From: Steinernema hermaphroditum
Lineage: Eukaryota; Nematoda; Chromadorea; Rhabditida; Steinernematidae
Assembly: GCA_030435675.1 (NCBI GenBank)
Contig: CM059623.1
Span: 13,982,092 to 14,046,091 of the forward strand
Direction of reading: 5' to 3'
Length of the DNA stretch: 64,000 bases
Shown here: in pieces, positions 58,266 through 64,000 of the stretch
How positions within the stretch are numbered: the first letter of the stretch is position 1
Layout: the number at the start of each line of letters is the position of its first letter
Made by a program: the position numbers and the translations under genes
The notes under the pieces: generated by a model
Database searches by the model: none
What the model saw: the letters and a program-made list of their open reading frames with translations, nothing else
What the model was told of the DNA's origin: nothing

Positions 58266-59294
58266 TAGCTTTGCAATCAAACAGTCGTCTTCTTGAGCAT
58301 TCACGTCGCCTTGAACTCAGCTTGTCTTCGATGTCGTCATATACGAGAGAGTGTGGACAAACACTTGAGGTCCTCGCCACCGATAGTCAAAATATGACTC
58401 GTCTTATATCCAAATAGTGTGCTCGAAACACATCCGATAGAAGAGAAAGTGAGTCGCGTTCGATCAGAGCGTTTTCGACGGCCACCGTCGTCCGCTACGA
58501 AAAGTGTCACATGATCGTCGCCTCAAAAAGAGCGAAAAAATGTTAAAGTTGCGGAGATTCCGCAAAAAGCCAGTAAGAATCTGAGATCCACACATTAATG
58601 GACATCACATAAAAATTACCGTATGCCCACCTGGTTTCGGTGAATGTTAGTAGCGGATGTAAAAATCCGTGATCGCTGATCTCTAAATGAGGTCACTCCA
58701 GATAAGGATTCAATTTTGATGGATAAATTCATTTGTCGGGGCTCTGCGCTCCCGCGCTTGCAGAGACTGCCTATATAAGGTCGCGACAGGCAGTTGACAG
58801 AGGGAGTGTTGCAAGAGGCGTCGCCGGTCTTCAGTTAGTCTCCTCTGCCACCCGCCACCGTTATCCTCCATATCCCTCCCTCTTCCAGTTGAATCTTATT
58901 GTTACCTACATCAATAAAAGATCGTTGATAATCTGAGCTTCCCTCTGGATAATCACAGATGCCCAAGAGTGCTGAACTCGGGCCCCACGGTCACGACACA
59001 TTCACAGTATCGATTAGTGCCTATGCTTGCTTTAAGCTCGTTCAACGTGGGTCTAAATACATCGATACTTGTTTCCGAAGTGACACTACAAAACGAGATG
59101 CACAAAGGTTTCAAATCGATAGAAGTTATGAAAGTTCATCTTGAGAGCACTGAATAGTTGGAACTGGCCAAGGTCGTGTGGGACCTAGCGGGATTGCAAA
59201 TTCCTAGCAGATGCTAGAGGAAACTTGAGGTAACCATGATGTGGCGGGTCAGATAACAACTAATCTACGTTTATAGGGGAGAGATTCTGATTAA
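58266..59294. other. Region without a supported gene
   Basis: No coding exon with splice support was recognised between the 3' UTR of gene C and the inverted-repeat element. Confidence 0.3.
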
Positions 59295-59411
59295 TATTGG
59301 GTTGGAAAGTTGATATAGTTGAGACAGCTGATATAGTTCCATTCTAATGTCGCTATACCTTTTTGAGTAATTTTTAGCCTTTGTGAACACCAATCTTATC
59401 GCCCGCAGAAC

Positions 59412-60014
59412 TACACTGCAGCGCAAAGCTATAGGGTCACCCCGGCGTGTTTCTGGCTCTATCACTTTCCGCAGCTGCCTGGGGAAACCAGCATGCGCAT
59501 GTGGTAGACCGTCCATTGAAACGCAGGGAACGCCACTTTCCCCGGAAACACATGCACACATTAGGGGGCTACGGAAGGTAGAACTTTCCAGTGTACCGTT
59601 TTACCTGTGCAAAATTATAGGGTCACTTGGTAGATTCACGTGTATTTCGCCATTTCCCTCGCGGTTTTTTGTCTGTTTTCTTTTAATTCACTTCTATTCA
59701 GATGTTTATCAACTGTGACGCGCGGCACGAAGCTCTCGAAGCAGAAAAAGGCGGTAATTCAAGCGCTTTACAAGACCGCCTCCTCGATTCATCGGATGGC
59801 CTCCGAAGTTCACGGAAACCTGCACGTGGAGTGCCAATTGTTGTTTCAGTGAATGCGTATGGCTCTGCGCTAGGAAAGGCGCGCTCGCAAGTCTGAGCCG
59901 CGCGTGAGAAGCAGTTAATAGCGCGCATTGGTTCTATGTCTACGACGGATTGTCAGATGTTCGTGGAGAATTTTCAGCTGAATCGCTGTCGAAGTGAAGT
60001 GAATCGCGTGTGAA
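59412..60014 (+). repeat. Left arm of the 603-bp palindrome
   Basis: It is mirrored by 60398-61000. Mirrored coordinates sum to 120412 at both ends, so there is no net length difference. Only a handful of mismatches were seen, all near the inner part. On the plus strand, 59640-59852 encodes TRGTKLSKQKKAVIQALYK and SIHRMASEVHG, resembling the N-terminal helix-turn-helix of Tc-type transposases, broken off by a stop. Confidence 0.9.
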
Positions 60015-60397
60015 GCGGAAGTCAGAGGTCACGCAGCGCGTTTTGATAGTTATTTGAACTGATTTGCGTCGAAACGGGAGCGCTTCAGAGCTTCCCAAAC
60101 GGACTGAACGCGGTCCAAATCGGTACGCTTCCATAGCCGTAGTTTCATCCTCAGAACGGGCGATCTTCTTGCTCCAAACACTCCCAAATGCGTGCATTCG
60201 TCCAGAACATCGCTATTCTATCTTCTCTGATCCAAAACAGCAGCTAGAATAGCAGAAATCATGATAATTCAACGGTCCACATTTGCATACCTTTGTCCAG
60301 ACTCGACTCAGGTTGTTTATCGCGTAGTCCAAACGATACATCTTCTGAGTGGCGGTCAAACACGGCGCATTCGATTGCTCAACGTTCCGATCTGCAT

Positions 60398-61000
60398 TTC
60401 ACACGCGATTCACTTCACTTCGACAGCGATTCAGCTGAAAATTATCCACGAACAACTAACAATCCGTCGTAGACATAGAACCAATGCGCGCTATTAACTG
60501 CTTCTCACGCGCGGCTCAAACTTGCGAGCGCGCTTTTCCTAGCGCAGAGCCATACGCATTCACTGAAACAACAATTGGCACTCCACGTGCAGGTTTCCGT
60601 GAACTTCGGAGGCCATCCGATGAATCGAGGAGGCGGTCTTGTAAAGCGCTTGAATTACCGCCTTTTTCTGCTTCGAGAGCTTCGTGCCGCGCGTCACAGT
60701 TGATAAACATCTGAATAGAAGTGAATTAAAAGAAAACAGACAAAAAACCGCGAGGGAAATGGCGAAATACACGTGAATCTACCAAGTGACCCTATAATTT
60801 TGCACAGGTAAAACGGTACACTGGAAAGTTCTACCTTCCGTAGCCCCCTAATGTGTGCATGTGTTTCCGGGGAAAGTGGCGTTCCCTGCGTTTCAATGGA
60901 CGGTCTACCACATGCGCATGCTGGTTTCCCCAGGCAGCTGCGGAAAGTGATAGAGCCAGAAACACGCCGGGGTGACCCTATAGCTTTGCGCTGCAGTGTA
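60398..61000 (-). repeat. Right arm of the 603-bp palindrome
   Basis: Reverse complement of 59412-60014, carrying the same broken transposase-like N-terminus on the minus strand (60560-60772). Confidence 0.9.
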
Positions 61001-61029
61001 CTAGGCTTTTAATACATAGGGAGCTGCGT

Positions 61030-61166
61030 TTATTGGGTTTAAGAGAACATAGTGATCGGACAAGGCCATCTTTTGGAGATTTGTACATGTGCTCGTATAT
61101 GACGGGAACATCGATAGGTACGTTCTGCAGGTAAGAACCAACAATTAAACCGTCACCGTTAATCAT
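61030..61166 (-). pseudogene. Chemoreceptor-like fragment
   Basis: The minus strand reads SYLQNVPIDVPVIYEHMYKS then PKDGLVRSLC, parallel to fragments at about 23000-23150 and 62480-62590. It is short and without neighbouring exons. Confidence 0.35.
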
Positions 61167-61539
61167 ACGATTAATGACATAAAAAGCCCGAAATTAAGTC
61201 GCATTTCGCAATTTCGATGTGACAAATTTTTCGTAATGTGATAAAAATGAGTAAAAAAATTGTATTTGGCGCATGAATGAGGGATTGCTATGGTCAACCC
61301 AGGCGCGCGTATGAGTAGCGAACACAACCCGCCCACTGGCCTTGCAAACAGACCAGACAGTATAAGAATAGACGTGAATCAAAAATGGGACATTTTCAAC
61401 TTTCCAACCCAATTGTTTATAAGATATTTCGTTCCTTATATACGTCTTAAAATCGGTCTTATGAAACCAAATTTTCAAATCAATTAAAAAATCGTTCATT
61501 CCACTCACTCAACGAGCTGCTAGAGCGTCCACGTGAGTA

Positions 61540-61850
61540 TAACCCTCCTTTGTATATTGCATCAACTACGAAAGAGCCTTCGATACGGTTGAAATGAATG
61601 ATGTATGGAGCGCCCTTCTAGAACAGCGAGTACCGGCTCAAATTGTAGCGATGATGCGGAAAATATACAGAGAGGCCAAGTCTCACATTCAACTGGGGGA
61701 AGACCGCATACCAATAGAAATACAGCGTAGAGTACGACATGGTGTACGAAGCTATTAAGTGCGGCACTGGAAAGCGTGTTCCGAAGACTGAATAAGACTG
61801 ATTTCGACGAAGCATCCGACTGCCGTAGGAGTTGCTCGAATGATTTGCGC
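61540..61850 (+). pseudogene. RTE-type LINE reverse transcriptase fragment
   Basis: One frame reads FVYCINYERAFDTVEMNDVW, then an IYREAKSHIQLGEDRI segment and RRVRHGV before a TAA. A second frame gives AALESVFRRLN. The order matches reverse transcriptase motif A through the (Q)GV region and the following ALE motif of RTE elements. In motif A the first, catalytic aspartate position is Asn (CINYERAFD), and the catalytic centre is deleted, so this is a dead copy. Confidence 0.65.
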
Positions 61851-62469
61851 CTGGCATCGGCGGCCTTTTGGCGAGATTTCACTTCAATCTTTCCGTTTTC
61901 GCTTCTGTTCTACTGGCTGCGGCAGAAGGTGATCCTTCAGCTGCGGATTGTGGAGTCCTTGACCGTAAGCCATTACAGCAAACTCTCAGAGAAAGATTTG
62001 CAGTCGTAACCATGTGTTCATTAATAGCATGCTAGAAACTAGGCTTGTTAAAAATATTCTCAATTCTCACATTACAAAAAAAGTCAATTCGCGCAAACAT
62101 GATGTAGCCTGAATAACGTACTAGAATTTTGCGGACATTTTTGTCTAGGTCATTTCTGTGAAACGGCCATTTTGTCGGCTATTTCAACCGCCTCCCAATC
62201 GATATTAACAAAACATCTACAACTAATTAGCACTGATCGGAGATTTATCCGAACAGTTCGCACTGACCACAGCCGATCGCCGATCAGAGAGCACGTACTC
62301 CGACCGTGAGAAGGGCGACTGTTCGCGCGATCGCCGCTGCCTCCACCTCCACGCGCAATTCTACGTGAGAAATATAATTAGAACGAGAACCTGATGTTTA
62401 TCGTCGAAGGAAAGAACTTATTGTTTACGGAACAATCGTAACGTTTAGCGGCTTTAGAGCCAAAAGACG
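61851..62469. other. Region without a supported gene
   Basis: No gene recognised. Near 62240-62330 there is a GATCGGCGATC-type palindromic cluster of unknown meaning. Confidence 0.3.
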
Positions 62470-62800
62470 GTTTTGGCCTCTTCACCTAAGAAAACATGGT
62501 GATTTGAAAAGGCCAACTTTTTGAGTTTTGCCCATGTTACGATATATGACGAGAACAGTGAAAGGTGAGTTTACCAGGCTACATCAAACGATTCATGACT
62601 GAAGGCAGACACCCTCAAACACACAATTAGTATCATAGGAAACCCATGCACAACTTAGAATTTCACAGTCTTCAGGTGCCAGAAAAATGGCCACCGAGAC
62701 GGAATAGTCCTCAAGCATCAAGAGGAGTGCAATGTACAAGTCGCCAATCATAGCATAAGGTGAGAGTTAACTATGCTGAACAACGCATCTATGGACTAAA
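62470..62800 (-). pseudogene. Chemoreceptor-like fragment, third copy
   Basis: The minus strand reads LVNSPFTVLVIYRNMGKTQK then VGLFKSPC at about 62480-62590. About 62640-62790 parallels the hydrophobic segment at 23187-23345, with frameshifts. It is decayed. Confidence 0.35.
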
Positions 62801-63119
62801 GTGATAGTGATGGGACTGAACGGCAACAGGAACTACTTCGACGCCCCGGGAACACAGTAAGATCGTTTCTGTTGTGAAACACAAAGATTTTAGAATGGTC
62901 TATGGGCGCGATGACATCGCCATTCTTGAGGTATGCTGCGAACCCACTTCTCTGTGGTGTAGGTTGAGCAACCTCAAGAAATAGCGCCTACCGCACAGCT
63001 GGCTTCCATCAAAACAGATGATAGCGCACTGCAGAAACGTTACTGGACCGTGGCGATGGGATTCCGCATTTCGGAGTTGATATCACCTACGGAGTAACTA
63101 CTGAAAATAAAAGATGTTT

Positions 63120-63515
63120 GCTGAGTGACCCGCTTTCAACTTAACAACACAACAGGTTTATGGGAACGATCACAATGGGCAACCGTGCAAGACAAACCTT
63201 ACAGAATAAATGACATACTTCTCAAAAGAATGCCCCAATTGAAAAGCCATCAGTGGCTGTTTCGATACGGTGTTCAGCGCATAGTGATGAATGATCGACA
63301 GAGCGTACGTGCGGAACGGCGTTTTACACATTGCGCACTTCTCTCTCTCTCTCATTATTCGGAGACGCGCGAGATGAAAGCACAATGCGGTCGATTTGGA
63401 ACATGAAACTTGTTTTGCACAAAGGCGGTCTAAATGAAAACTACAGTAAGATCGCTGCAGGATTCTTAATTCCGATCGAATATCTACACGTCAAAAGTCC
63501 AAATCTGAATATACC
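63120..63515 (+). repeat. Dispersed repeat family, copy 2 of 3
   Basis: Copy of the family described at 56090-56470. It also shares TTATGGGAACGATCA and the following 60 bp with the copy that begins at about 63850. Confidence 0.85.
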
Positions 63516-63849
63516 TGTAAATTCTGGGAGATTGAACTCGACATACGGAACTAAATTCCAATGAGCTATCGCTCTGAGAAATTGCTATCGGTTACGACCA
63601 GAAAAAGGTGGGAAAAGCGATCCAGGGTGTCATGTTCTGGTCAGGTAGTCCGGGTCGGTTTAACAATTGACAAAATCTCAACTTCTACAGCCACATTGCG
63701 TTGGATTAGCAGAACTCGAATGAAATGCTAGGCTGAGGCTAGAATCTAGGAACAAGGTCCAAACGAACTTTATTGTGTGCCTCATTTCTGTGCAAAACTG
63801 AACACGAGCTTATACTGAAAAGCCCCAGTCTATATTGCTAACAGCGCTA

Positions 63850-64000
63850 TAACAGGCTTATGGGAACGATCAAAACAGGTAACCATGCAAGATTAACCTT
63901 ATAGAATAAGTGACATATTTCTCAAAAGAATGCCCCAATTGAAAAGCCATCAGTGGCTGTCTTGATACGGTGTTCTCAGCGATGACCATCAAAGTTCAGC
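63850..64000 (+). repeat. Dispersed repeat family, copy 3, cut by the window end
   Basis: It contains TTATGGGAACGATCA, GAATGCCCCAATTGAAAAGC and CATCAGTGGCTGT in the same order as the copy at 63120-63515. The element continues beyond the window. Confidence 0.8.

Larger units (their letters stand above)
59297..61413. mobile_element. Palindromic element with mariner-like inverted ends
   Basis: The outer ends share ATTGGGTTGGAAAGTTGA (left, from about 59296) and its reverse complement (right, ending about 61413), like mariner termini. Inside lies a near-perfect palindrome with 603-bp arms and a 383-bp spacer. The interval between the right arm and the right end holds chemoreceptor-like sequence. 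A TA target duplication is not clear on the right, so the outer boundary is less certain than the palindrome. Confidence 0.5.

Overview
The window looks like nematode nuclear DNA. It has many very short introns (about 41-60 nt) with TTTCAG-like acceptors, a cluster of divergent nuclear hormone receptor (NHR) genes of the expanded nematode type, mariner, Tc-type and RTE relics, and small secreted-protein families. I cannot name the species. No rRNA, convincing tRNA or CRISPR array was seen.

1-20.4 kb: six apparently intact NHR genes, each joinable by hand into one open reading frame: 827-3033 (+), 4294-6161 (+), 6378-8189 (-), 8473-9833 (+), 10555-15064 (-) and 18160-20345 (+). The first five carry an intron at the same place in zinc finger II. 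The sixth is exceptional: it encodes two complete, similar DNA-binding domains in tandem followed by one ligand-binding domain. The 2.9-kb first intron of the fifth gene holds a small element built of inverted tandem-repeat arrays flanked by a 10-bp direct repeat.

20.4-23.4 kb: a tandem duplication carrying a FLYWCH-like exon twice, then a mariner-type element with TA target site and terminal inverted repeats that encloses a transposase remnant and chemoreceptor-like sequence.

23.7-38.3 kb: a 14.6-kb element with foldback architecture. It has 20-bp terminal inverted repeats, a 9-bp direct repeat outside, arms made of a 186-bp satellite (about 0.85 kb on the left, 12.3 kb on the right), and a central palindrome carrying one open reading frame in two inverted copies.

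39.5-43.1 kb: an eleven-exon secreted lipid-binding protein of the LBP/BPI family.

45.7-58.2 kb: a dispersed family of secreted Ala/Glu/Lys-rich coiled-coil proteins (one frameshifted copy, two intact genes, one remnant). They share the same TATA promoter, first exon and 3' UTR. Between them lies a cysteine-rich secreted protein gene with a broken tail.

58.2-64 kb: repeat-rich. It holds a 603-bp-arm palindrome inside mariner-like inverted ends, chemoreceptor fragments, an RTE reverse transcriptase relic and a three-copy dispersed repeat. All gene models are hand-built from splice sites and frame; none has been tested against transcripts.
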